Shown here one piece after another: positions 1-6,196 of a stretch of DNA of 6,500 nucleotides; position 1 is the stretch's first letter; each line of letters opens with the position of its first letter. The DNA comes from Frankiales bacterium (lineage in GTDB: Bacteria; Actinomycetota; Actinomycetes; Mycobacteriales; Jatrophihabitantaceae), in contig JAOPUY010000581.1 in the NCBI GenBank assembly GCA_025963265.1, forward strand, positions 1-6,500, read 5' to 3'. Under the pieces are notes generated by a model. That model was not told the origin of the DNA. It was given only the letters and a program-made list of their open reading frames with translations, and did not search any database. The translations under genes were made by a program, and so were the position numbers.

Positions 1-617
1 CCGGCCTGTTCGCGATGCAGGCCCGGGCGATCCTCGAGGCGGCTGCGGCCAAGGTCAAGGCCGGTGGCGTTCCGCGGGTCGAGATCATGGTCCCGCTCGT
101 CGGCGCCGTCCAGGAGCTGGAATCGGTCAAGGAAGACATCATCAAGGTGGCTCGTGAGGTCAGGTCCGAAACCGGAGCCCACCTGGAATTCCTGGTCGGA
201 ACGATGATCGAGCTGCCTCGCGCCGCTCTGACCGCCAACCAGATCGCCGAGGCGGCCGAGTTCTTCTCCTTCGGCACCAACGACCTGACCCAGACCACCT
301 GGGGCTTCTCCCGCGACGACGTTGAGGCGGCGTTCTTCTCGCACTACCTGGAGAAGGGCATCTTCGGCGTCAGCCCGTTCGAGTCCCTGGACGTCGAGGG
401 CGTCGGCGAGCTGGTCCGGATCGCGGCCGAGCGGGGCCGGGCCGTCCGTCCGGGCCTGAAGCTGGGAGTGTGCGGTGAGCACGGCGGCGACCCGGACTCG
501 GTGCACTTCTTCCACCAGGTCGGCCTGGACTACGTCTCCTGCTCGCCGTTCCGAGTCCCGGTGGCGCGGCTGGAGGCCGGCCGGGCGGCGGGAGCGGGCG
601 GAAGCGACTCCCGGTGA
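1..617 (+). CDS. ppdK: Pyruvate, phosphate dikinase, C-terminal part (5' end outside window)
   Basis: This is the last ~204 residues of PPDK, which interconverts pyruvate + ATP + Pi and PEP + AMP + PPi in the cytoplasm. The reading frame is already open at base 3 ([10 protein letters not shown]...) and ends with TGA at 615-617. The visible part is the PEP/pyruvate-binding TIM-barrel domain. GTMIELPRA begins at base 198; its Glu corresponds to the Mg ligand known in the Clostridium enzyme (E745). [10 protein letters not shown] follows with the Asn-Asp pair (N768/D769 there). [10 protein letters not shown] carries the catalytic Cys at 471-473 (C831 there), which protonates the enolate. All key residues of this domain are present, so the enzyme looks intact as far as can be seen. 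The spacing of motifs favours PPDK over PEP synthase or PTS enzyme I. The tail after the barrel is short and Ala/Gly-rich. The phosphohistidine and ATP-grasp domains would lie upstream of the window. Confidence 0.96.
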   Translation, partial: GLFAMQARAILEAAAAKVKAGGVPRVEIMVPLVGAVQELESVKEDIIKVAREVRSETGAHLEFLVGTMIELPRAALTANQIAEAAEFFSFGTNDLTQTTWGFSRDDVEAAFFSHYLEKGIFGVSPFESLDVEGVGELVRIAAERGRAVRPGLKLGVCGEHGGDPDSVHFFHQVGLDYVSCSPFRVPVARLEAGRAAGAGGSDSR

Positions 618-643
618 CCGGCCCACTCGGCAAATCCCGCGGG

Positions 644-649
644 TAATCT
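644..649 (+). promoter_or_regulatory. Probable -10 box of a leaderless promoter for the YbjN-domain gene
   Basis: TAATCT lies six bases before the GTG at 656. It fits the actinobacterial -10 pattern TANNNT, and its spacing puts the transcription start at or next to the first base of the start codon. No Shine-Dalgarno sequence precedes the GTG, which agrees with a leaderless mRNA. No good -35 hexamer is seen at 16-18 bases upstream. An 8-base palindrome (CCCGCGGG, 636-643) abuts the box; its meaning is unclear. The assignment is inferred from motif and spacing only. Confidence 0.5.
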
Positions 650-655
650 GGACTC

Positions 656-1198
656 GTGCCCAGTCGACTGTCTCGTCTCGCAGCCGCGGCTCGCGCCGCG
701 GTCGAGCGTCGGGAGGCGGCAGCCCAGCGGCTCGGAGGCAATGGCTCCTCCGGCCTGAGCCTGGGGCGAGCCATCGGGCACCGCGACGGCCCGACGGTGC
801 TGCCGACCAGCAAGGTCATCACCGACATCGTCGCTGACTACGGCCTGTTGTCCACCGTGGACGACGACGGCGACTTGACGGTGCGCTGGGAGAACTACAG
901 CGTCTACTTCTTCCACTACGGCCAGGACGAGGAGGTGTTGCAGGCCCGCCTCTACCTCAACCGGCGCTTCGACGTCGACCTGCGCCCGACGCTGGCGTTG
1001 CTGCTGGATGACTGGAACCGCAGCAAGCTCTTCCCCAAGGCCTACACGGTGCTGCCCGATGACGGTCTGGTCGGCGTGTGCGCTGAGCAGGCCTTCGACT
1101 TCGAGGGCGGCACCAGTCGTCAACAGTTGAAGTTCACCGTCGGAATGTGGCTGCAGAATCTGCAACACTTCGCCGAGTGGATCGAGGAGCACGTCTGA
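656..1198 (+). CDS. YbjN domain-containing protein
   Basis: A 180-residue soluble protein that I assign to the YbjN family, once annotated as putative sensory transduction regulators; the molecular function is not settled. The first ~45 residues are Ala/Arg-rich and then Gly/Ser-rich, probably helical then flexible. The folded part runs from about residue 50 (TSKVITDIVADYGL) through alternating strands (LTVRWENYSVYFFHYG, LQARLYLNRRF) and a helix with LLDDWNR. The end is a strand (SRQQLKFTVG) and a final amphipathic helix (WLQNLQHFAEWIEEHV). This alpha/beta pattern with YFF and LLDDWN resembles YbjN and the type III chaperone-like fold. No signal peptide or membrane segment is visible. GTG 656 is chosen because the leaderless -10 box fits it and the next in-frame starts would cut into the N-terminal helix. 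It follows ppdK by 38 bases, and its stop overlaps the probable dgt start, so it is likely cotranscribed with dgt. Confidence 0.85.
   Translation: MPSRLSRLAAAARAAVERREAAAQRLGGNGSSGLSLGRAIGHRDGPTVLPTSKVITDIVADYGLLSTVDDDGDLTVRWENYSVYFFHYGQDEEVLQARLYLNRRFDVDLRPTLALLLDDWNRSKLFPKAYTVLPDDGLVGVCAEQAFDFEGGTSRQQLKFTVGMWLQNLQHFAEWIEEHV
1184..1189 (+). promoter_or_regulatory. Ribosome binding site that points to a CTG start for dgt
   Basis: GAGGAG, which also encodes the Glu-Glu near the end of the YbjN-domain protein, is a strong Shine-Dalgarno sequence. It lies five bases before CTG 1195 in the dgt frame. The other in-frame candidates (GTG 1147, GTG 1177, GTG 1240) have no comparable site at the right distance. 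Confidence 0.5.
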
Positions 1199-2514
1199 GC
1201 GCCGGCTACCCGTACTCGGCGGCTGACGTCCAACGCTGGGTGGACGAGCCGGCCAAGCGCGGTCAGGGCCTGGCCAACCCGTCCTCGGATTCCACAGGCT
1301 CCGCCGATTCCTCGGCCTTGCTGCCGGCCCGGAGCGGCTTTCAGCGGGACCGAGCCCGGGTCTTGCACTCCTACGCGTTCCGCCGGCTGGCCGACAAGAC
1401 CCAGGTCGTCTCGCCTGGGACCGGTCAGTTCGACGAGGACTTCCCGCGCACCCGGCTGACCCACTCGCTGGAGGTCGCCCAGATCGCCCGCGAGATGGGG
1501 GCGGCGCTCGGGTGCGATCCGGACATCACCGACACCGCCGGGCTGGCCCATGACCTGGGCCACCCGCCGTTCGGGCACAACGGCGAGGACGCGCTCAACG
1601 CGGTGGCGACTGACTGCGGCGGATTCGAGGGCAATGCCCAGACCCTGCGGATCCTGACTCGGCTCGAGGCCAAGGTGCTCGCGCCGGATGGGCGCTCGGT
1701 CGGGCTCAACCTGACGCGCGCCAGCCTGGACGCGGTCTGCAAGTACCCCTGGCTGAGCTGGCCGGACACGGTCAAGTACGGCGGGTACGCGGCCGACCAG
1801 GCGGCCTTCGACTGGATCCGGGACGGCCGACCCGCTGGGCAACGGTGCCTGGAGGCGCAGGTCATGGACTGGGCCGACGACGTCGCCTACTCCGTCCATG
1901 ACGTCGAGGACGGCGTGCATTCCAATCACATCGTGCTGGGCAAGGTCGACGACGACGAGCGCGCGGCGCTGTGCGAGACGGCGGCGGCCAGCTACAGCCC
2001 CCTCACGCCGGCCGAGCTCGCGCCGGTGCTCGACCGGCTGCTGCAGCTGCCGGCGTTGCTCGATCTGGCCTCCTACGACGGCAGCTATCGGGCCCAGGTC
2101 GCCTCCAAGCGAGCGACCAGCGAGCTGACCGGCCGGTTCACCGGGGCGGCGGTGTCGGCGACCCTGGCCAAGTACGCGCCCTCGCGGACCGAGCCGCTCG
2201 GCCGATACGCCGCCGACCTGATCCTGCCGCCCGAGGTGGTCGCTGAGTGCGCGTTGCTCAAAGCCATCGCACTGCGGTACGTGATGAGCCGGCCGGGCGT
2301 GCAGGAAGCTCAAGCCCAGCAGCGCGCGGTGCTGACCGAGCTGGTGGCGGCGCTGGGCGAGCAAGGCCCGGCGGCGCTCTCGCCGGTGATGGCCCAGCAG
2401 TGGCTCGAGGCGCCCGACGAGCCGGCCCGGCTGCGCGTGGTCATCGACCAGGTGGCCCAGCTGACCGACTCGGCCGCGTTGTCTTGGCACCGCCGACTGA
2501 CCGCCAGCAACTAG
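1195..2514 (+). CDS. dgt: Deoxyguanosinetriphosphate triphosphohydrolase (dGTPase), HD superfamily
   Basis: Hydrolyses dGTP (in relatives also other dNTPs) to deoxynucleoside and tripolyphosphate, tuning the dNTP pool in the cytoplasm. From CTG 1195 it is 439 residues, in the normal range for actinobacterial Dgt. The N-terminal motif FQRDRARVLHSYAFRRLADK is at residues 49-68. The HD metal site is complete: His90 in RTRLTHSLE, His119-Asp120 in AHDLGHPPFGHNGE, and an Asp in MDWADDVAYSVHD (228/229). GGFEGNAQTLR, VGLNLTRASLDAVCKYPW, FDWIRDG and RYVMSRPG are also family motifs. A Ser-rich stretch at residues ~23-46 lengthens the N-terminus. Start choice: the conserved-looking YSAADVQRW argues against GTG 1240. 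GTG 1147 and 1177 lack a ribosome site, while CTG 1195 has GAGGAG and overlaps the upstream TGA (CTGA), the classical coupling arrangement. If CTG is not used, GTG 1177 is the best alternative. The stop is TAG at 2512-2514. Confidence 0.95.
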   Translation: MSAGYPYSAADVQRWVDEPAKRGQGLANPSSDSTGSADSSALLPARSGFQRDRARVLHSYAFRRLADKTQVVSPGTGQFDEDFPRTRLTHSLEVAQIAREMGAALGCDPDITDTAGLAHDLGHPPFGHNGEDALNAVATDCGGFEGNAQTLRILTRLEAKVLAPDGRSVGLNLTRASLDAVCKYPWLSWPDTVKYGGYAADQAAFDWIRDGRPAGQRCLEAQVMDWADDVAYSVHDVEDGVHSNHIVLGKVDDDERAALCETAAASYSPLTPAELAPVLDRLLQLPALLDLASYDGSYRAQVASKRATSELTGRFTGAAVSATLAKYAPSRTEPLGRYAADLILPPEVVAECALLKAIALRYVMSRPGVQEAQAQQRAVLTELVAALGEQGPAALSPVMAQQWLEAPDEPARLRVVIDQVAQLTDSAALSWHRRLTASN

Positions 2515-2517
2515 ACT
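2512..2517 (+). promoter_or_regulatory. Probable -10 box of a leaderless dnaG promoter, overlapping the dgt stop codon
   Basis: TAGACT fits the actinobacterial -10 pattern TANNNT. It ends seven bases before ATG 2525, so transcription would start at the A of the start codon. The intervening bases (CCACCCC) contain no Shine-Dalgarno sequence, which favours a leaderless transcript. The first three bases are the TAG stop of dgt. TTGGCA at 2484-2489 resembles a -35 box, but its spacing of 22 bases is too long to count on. Confidence 0.5.
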
Positions 2518-2524
2518 CCACCCC

Positions 2525-4456
2525 ATGGCCGGACGGATTCGCGACGAGGATGTCGCCGCCGTGCGGGACAAGGCCCGCATCGACGAGGTCATCGGCGAAT
2601 ACGTCCAATTGCGCAACGCCGGCGGCGGCAACCTCAAGGGCATCTGCCCCTTCCACGACGAGAAGTCGCCCTCGCTGTCGGTGTCGCCGGCGCGCGGGCT
2701 CTACCACTGCTTCGGCTGCTCGGCCGGCGGCGACGTCATCAAGTTCGTGCAGGACATCGAGCACCTGGCCTTCACCGAGGCGGTCGAGAACCTCGCCGCG
2801 CGGGTCGGCATCCAGCTCCGGTACGCCGAGGGCGGCAGCGGTCCGCAGCGCTCGGCCGGCCAGCGCGCTCGCCTCGTCGGGGCGCACGCCGAGGCGGCCG
2901 CGTTCTACCTCGCCCAGCTGGGCACCCCTGAGGCTCAGCCGGCGCGGGAGTTCTTGACCCAGCGCGGCTTCGACGCCGAGGTGGCCGCGCGCTTCGGCTG
3001 CGGCTACGCCCCGTCGGGCTGGGACGCGCTGACGAAACACCTTTTGGGCAAGGGCTTTTCACCGGCTGAGCTCACCCTGGCCGGCCTGGCCCGGGAGTCG
3101 GGCCGGGGCTCGCTGATCGACCGGTTCCACCGTCGGTTGCTCTGGCCGATCAAGGACGTCAGCGGCGATGTCGTGGGATTCGGGGCTCGGCGCCTGTATG
3201 ACGACGACAAGGTCGAGGCCAAGTACCTCAACACCCCCGAGACGCCGATCTACAAGAAGAGCCAGCTGCTCTACGGCATGGACGTGGCCAAGCGCGAGAT
3301 AGCCAAGCAGCACAAGGCGGTGGTCGTCGAGGGCTACACCGACGTGATGGCCTGCCACCTGGCCGGCGTGACCACTGCGGTCGCCACCTGCGGGACGTCC
3401 TTCGGCTCCGAGCACATCGCGGTGATCCGTCGGCTGCTGATGGACTCCGACACCTTCACCGGCGAGGTCATCTTCACCTTTGACGGGGACGCGGCGGGCA
3501 TGAAGGCCGCTGAGCGCGCGTTCGCCGACGAGCAGAAGTTCATGGCCCAGACCTTCGTGGCCATCGAGCCGAGTGGCAAGGACCCGTGTGAGTTGCGCCA
3601 GGCCGGCGGCGACCCGGCGGTGCGCAGCCTGGTCGACGCGCGGGTCCCGCTGGTCGAGTTCGTGCTTCGCTCGACGGTCAACCGGCTGAACCTGGATTCG
3701 GCCGAGGGCCGCGTTGCCGCGCTGGACAAGGGCATTCCGTTGGTGGCGATGATCAAGGACCACGCGCTGCGGGACGAGTACGCCCGGCTGCTGGCCGGCT
3801 ACGCCGGAGTCGATGACCCGATCCGGGTGGTGGCCCGGGTCCGGGCGTTGGTCCGATCGACCGAGAACGCCACTCGCGGGGCTGGCCCTGGCTCGACGGC
3901 GGGCCGGCCGACGAACGGGCGCGGTGGACCAACCGCCCCCGTCCCGCCGGCTGAGACGGCCTCGGTCGGCGGCGTGTCGGCCAAGGTCAGCCAGTCGGAG
4001 CGCGAGGTCATCAAGGCGGCGTTGCAGTTGCCTGACGTGGTCGGCAAGCAGTTCGACGAGCTGGGGCCGGGGGCGTTCCTCGTCGCCGTCCACCAGCAGC
4101 TGCAGACGGCCATCGCCGCCGCCGGCGGGGCAGCGGCAGCCAGTCCCGGGCCGGTCTGGGTGGCGGCCGTCTCCGAGTGCCTGCCGCCGGATTCGGAGGC
4201 GCGGGCCGCCGTGAACGCGCTGGCCGTTCAGCCGTTGCAGGCCAGCGTCGACGGTCAGCCGCGCTACGCGGCCGCGATGGTGAACAACCTCGCCGAGCAG
4301 GTTGTCGCGCGAGAGGTGGCCCATCTCAAATCAAAGGTCCAGCGCCTTGACTCCGCGACCGACGCCGAGGAGCAGGGCCGCCTGTTCGCCTTGCTGAACC
4401 AGCTTGAGCAGCGGCGGCGTGAGCTGCGGGCGCGGGCGATCGGTGACGAGTCGTGA
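2525..4456 (+). CDS. dnaG: DNA primase DnaG
   Basis: Makes the RNA primers for chromosome replication, working with the replicative helicase DnaB at the fork. At 643 residues it has the usual actinobacterial size. The N-terminal zinc-binding domain has the CHC2 ligands Cys41, His44, Cys62 and Cys65 (ICPFHDEKSPS... YHCFGCSAGGD). The RNA polymerase-like core contains LIDRFHRRLLWPI around residue 199 and KYLNTPET at 233-240. The TOPRIM fold shows Glu269 in VVVEGYTDVMA and the DGD pair Asp320/Asp322 in TFDGDAAG, the metal-binding residues. A Gly/Pro/Ala-rich linker at about 449-483 leads into the C-terminal helical helicase-binding domain (about 484-643), which ends in a charged helix. Everything needed for activity is present. 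ATG 2525 begins MAGRIRDEDVAAVRDKARID, the normal N-terminus. It lies 10 bases after dgt and probably has its own leaderless promoter, besides readthrough from dgt. Confidence 0.98.
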   Translation: MAGRIRDEDVAAVRDKARIDEVIGEYVQLRNAGGGNLKGICPFHDEKSPSLSVSPARGLYHCFGCSAGGDVIKFVQDIEHLAFTEAVENLAARVGIQLRYAEGGSGPQRSAGQRARLVGAHAEAAAFYLAQLGTPEAQPAREFLTQRGFDAEVAARFGCGYAPSGWDALTKHLLGKGFSPAELTLAGLARESGRGSLIDRFHRRLLWPIKDVSGDVVGFGARRLYDDDKVEAKYLNTPETPIYKKSQLLYGMDVAKREIAKQHKAVVVEGYTDVMACHLAGVTTAVATCGTSFGSEHIAVIRRLLMDSDTFTGEVIFTFDGDAAGMKAAERAFADEQKFMAQTFVAIEPSGKDPCELRQAGGDPAVRSLVDARVPLVEFVLRSTVNRLNLDSAEGRVAALDKGIPLVAMIKDHALRDEYARLLAGYAGVDDPIRVVARVRALVRSTENATRGAGPGSTAGRPTNGRGGPTAPVPPAETASVGGVSAKVSQSEREVIKAALQLPDVVGKQFDELGPGAFLVAVHQQLQTAIAAAGGAAAASPGPVWVAAVSECLPPDSEARAAVNALAVQPLQASVDGQPRYAAAMVNNLAEQVVAREVAHLKSKVQRLDSATDAEEQGRLFALLNQLEQRRRELRARAIGDES

Positions 4457-4472
4457 TCGGGTGGGTGCTGTG

Positions 4473-5003
4473 ATGGGATTGCTGTCGCGCTGGGTTCGGC
4501 CGCCGTCGGAGTTTCGTAAGCTGCTGGGGGCGACCGACCGGGTTCTGGCCATCGCCGACACCGGCGCCGGTCCGGACTCAGCGGTAGTCATCGCGACCCA
4601 GTACGCCCTGTGGCTGCCCAACGGCATGGCAAGTTGGCAGCGGGTCGGCTGGAACGAGATCGTCAAGGCGACCTGGACCGACGGCATCCTCGAGGTGACC
4701 GACGGTGTGCTCGGCTCCGATGGCATCGTGGAAGACCGGGTGCCGGCGCGGTTCCCGTTGGCCGCGCCGCGCAACTTGCCGTCCGTGGTGCGCACCCGGG
4801 TCGAGGCGAGTATCGCTCGGTCGGAGTTGGTGAATCTGCCCGCCGGCCCAGCGCGGATCGTGGCTCGGCGAGTGCCCGGGGTGGACGGCGTCACCTGGAC
4901 CGCGCGGTTTGACTCAGGAACCCCCGACAACCCCGCCGACCGCGCGACCTTGGTGGCCTACCTAGCGCGCGTCGAAGAAGCCGCGAGCCAACAGCTGACC
5001 TGA
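4473..5003 (+). CDS. Protein of unknown function encoded after dnaG
   Basis: A 176-residue protein that I cannot name. It has no signal peptide or membrane segment and is probably cytoplasmic. A short basic N-terminal helix (residues ~3-18) leads to a strand-rich region: RVLAIAD, SAVVIATQYALWLPNG (~36-51), QRVGWNEIVKATWTDGILEVTD (~56-77). An alpha-helical piece follows (LPSVVRTRVEASIARSELV), then another strand pair (ARIVARRVPG, VTWTARFD), and a C-terminal helix (ADRATLVAYLARVEEAASQQ). The 'value read out, then GW.EI..A.W, then a strand' pattern recalls PH-like beta-barrel proteins, but this is weak inference. ATG 4473 is chosen because a GGGTGG stretch lies at about the right distance and it avoids overlap with dnaG; GTG 4461 and GTG 4470 are in frame and possible. 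It starts 16 bases after the dnaG stop, so it is probably the last gene of the dgt-dnaG unit before the terminator hairpin. Confidence 0.8.
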   Translation: MGLLSRWVRPPSEFRKLLGATDRVLAIADTGAGPDSAVVIATQYALWLPNGMASWQRVGWNEIVKATWTDGILEVTDGVLGSDGIVEDRVPARFPLAAPRNLPSVVRTRVEASIARSELVNLPAGPARIVARRVPGVDGVTWTARFDSGTPDNPADRATLVAYLARVEEAASQQLT

Positions 5004-5032
5004 CCCGCCGCCCCGCCGAGCCGCGGTTTCGC

Positions 5033-5063
5033 AGCGTTCTTGTTCCCTGGGAACAGAAACGCT
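5033..5063. terminator. Bidirectional terminator-like hairpin between convergent genes
   Basis: The 31 bases form a nearly perfect inverted repeat centred on base 5048: AGCGTTCTTGTTCCC pairs with GGGAACAGAAACGCT with one mismatch and one G-T wobble. The loop is minimal (CTG if the innermost C and G stay unpaired). It starts 29 bases after the stop of the + strand gene and 17 bases after the stop of the - strand gene, as expected for a shared terminator. No U-run follows on either side, as is common for actinobacterial terminators. The inner TGTTCCC/GGGAACA part could also be read as an operator-like palindrome, but the position favours termination. Confidence 0.7.
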
Positions 5064-5080
5064 CCGAAAGGCGCCGTGGT

Positions 5081-6142
5081 TTAGACGCCGCTGCGGATCA
5101 ACTCGTGGATGAACCGCAGCTTCTCGATCACGACCGGCACCAGCACGAACGGGTACAGGTCGTCCTTGCCCATCGAGCGGTTCACCGTGTTCAGGGCGAA
5201 GGTCAGCGAGAGCCACGCGTTGAGCTGCTCGCTGAAGTCGAGGTAGGAGTCCTTGGGCGACGTCGAGGTGGACGGCACGTGCGCGGTGCTCGCCGGCAAC
5301 CGCGGTCCCTGCAGCTCGATGCCGTAGGCGTGGGCCGTCTGCAGGGTGTCAGTCAGATGCAGGTAGTGCGCGAACGTCTCGGCCCAGTCCTCCCACGGGT
5401 GCGAGGCGGCGTAGTCGCTGACGTGCACCGTCCGCCAACCGTCTCCGTGCTCGGAGCCGTAGTGCTCCTTCAACGCCTGGGCGTAGTCGCGTCGCTCGTC
5501 GCCGAACAGGGCCCGGAAGTTCTCCAGCACGGCCGGCCGATCGGTTTGGAACGCGACCAGGACGTCGAAGTACCAATGCCCGATCTCATGCCGCAGATGT
5601 CCGAGCAGCGTCCGATACGGCTCGCCGAGACTCGTCCGCACCGCCTCCCGATGGGGATCATCGCCCTCGGCCAAGTCGATCGTGATGACCCCGCTGTCGT
5701 GTCCGGTGATGACTTTCTCGTGAGCGCTTGAGAGCAAGTCGAAGGCCAAGCCGTGCTGCGGGTCGACCGATCTCGGCGTCGTCGGAAGCCGCAGGTCGTC
5801 AAGCTGGAACAGCAATCGACGCTTGGCCTGCTCCGTCCGCGCGTAGGCCTCCAACCCCTCGACGTCGCCATCGGCCGGCCGGGTCCGGGTCAGTGAACAG
5901 CAGTCGCACAAGCCACCGGCCCTCGACGTCAGCCAATTGCACTGGGCCAGCTGCAGATTGGCGCAGACGACCAACGTCTGGCCGCGGTCATCAGTCCAAC
6001 CGAGCCGGCCCAGCCCGGTGGGCTCGAGCCGCACGAAGCTGGCACTCTCCCGCACATAACCGAGGGCTGAGCCGCAGGTCACGCAGACGCTGTTCTCAAA
6101 GACGATCAGGGCCGAGCAATGGGGACACGCGAAGGCGCGCAC
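5081..6142 (-). CDS. Putative zinc-binding metallopeptidase with N-terminal zinc ribbon
   Basis: A 353-residue protein of the family annotated as putative zinc-binding metallopeptidase (zinc-ribbon domain plus Peptidase_Mx, formerly DUF2248). The N-terminus has CPHC (Cys6, Cys9) and CVTC (Cys20, Cys23), one zinc knuckle. Cys60, Cys68, Cys79 and Cys82 (CANLQLAQC... LCDCCSLTRTRP) form a probable second site. The catalytic centre is RHEIGHWYFD with His185, Glu186 and His189. HPWEDWAETFAHYLH supplies the likely third ligand around Glu255 or His259. FALNTVNRSMG and DLYPFVL near the end are family-like. There is no signal peptide, so it should act in the cytoplasm; no substrate is known. The start is GTG (6142-6140) with a GGAAAGG ribosome site seven bases upstream; the stop is TAA. 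It lies 53 bases downstream of the transglutaminase gene on the same strand and is probably cotranscribed with it. Confidence 0.9.
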   Translation of the reverse strand: MRAFACPHCSALIVFENSVCVTCGSALGYVRESASFVRLEPTGLGRLGWTDDRGQTLVVCANLQLAQCNWLTSRAGGLCDCCSLTRTRPADGDVEGLEAYARTEQAKRRLLFQLDDLRLPTTPRSVDPQHGLAFDLLSSAHEKVITGHDSGVITIDLAEGDDPHREAVRTSLGEPYRTLLGHLRHEIGHWYFDVLVAFQTDRPAVLENFRALFGDERRDYAQALKEHYGSEHGDGWRTVHVSDYAASHPWEDWAETFAHYLHLTDTLQTAHAYGIELQGPRLPASTAHVPSTSTSPKDSYLDFSEQLNAWLSLTFALNTVNRSMGKDDLYPFVLVPVVIEKLRFIHELIRSGV

Positions 6143-6149
6143 GATAGAG

Positions 6150-6156
6150 CCTTTCC
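6150..6156 (-). promoter_or_regulatory. Ribosome binding site of the metallopeptidase gene
   Basis: On the - strand the sequence reads GGAAAGG, followed by seven bases and then the GTG start. This is a good Shine-Dalgarno match and decides the start. It contrasts with the + strand YbjN and dnaG genes, which lack one. Confidence 0.6.
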
Positions 6157-6177
6157 GGTTCGAGCTTTCGGCGCCGC

Positions 6178-6196
6178 ACCGGCATTGCTTGCCGGT
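6178..6196. repeat. Small perfect hairpin at the end of the transglutaminase gene
   Basis: ACCGGCA pairs perfectly with TGCCGGT across a five-base loop (TTGCT on the + strand). The stem takes in one base of the transglutaminase stop codon and ends 35 bases before the metallopeptidase start. There is no U-run. It may be a weak terminator or attenuator, or may stabilise the 3' end of the upstream message and so set the ratio of the two products. Confidence 0.4.

Noticed and set aside
530..1192. A 220-codon - strand frame across the ppdK/YbjN junction
   Set aside because: It covers the ends of two genuine genes and the promoter between them, and its product shows no family resemblance.
1120..2643. 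A 507-codon open frame on the - strand opposite dgt
   Set aside because: It lies antisense to a clearly conserved enzyme, its product is Arg/Gly/Gln-rich without any known motif, and such frames are expected in high-GC DNA.
2247..2957. A 236-codon + strand frame spanning the dgt/dnaG junction
   Set aside because: It overlaps both conserved genes in another frame and its product is Arg/Ser/Ala-rich noise.
3059..4324. A 421-codon open frame on the - strand opposite dnaG
   Set aside because: It is a GC-bias shadow of the primase gene, with low-complexity Arg/His/Gly-rich sequence and no recognisable domain.
4404..4472. Upstream extension of the unknown gene to a start inside dnaG
   Set aside because: The added residues are the out-of-frame reading of the primase C-terminus and look low-complexity; starts at 4461-4473 fit the spacing better.
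5033..5063. The palindrome as a LexA/SOS-type or repressor operator
   Set aside because: It does not match the actinobacterial SOS box (GAAC-N4-GTTC orientation differs), and it sits between two gene ends where no promoter is expected.
5105..5731. A 208-codon + strand frame opposite the metallopeptidase gene
   Set aside because: The - strand frame has conserved zinc ligands and the HExxH motif; the + frame is its mirror, rich in Val/Arg/Gln without motifs.
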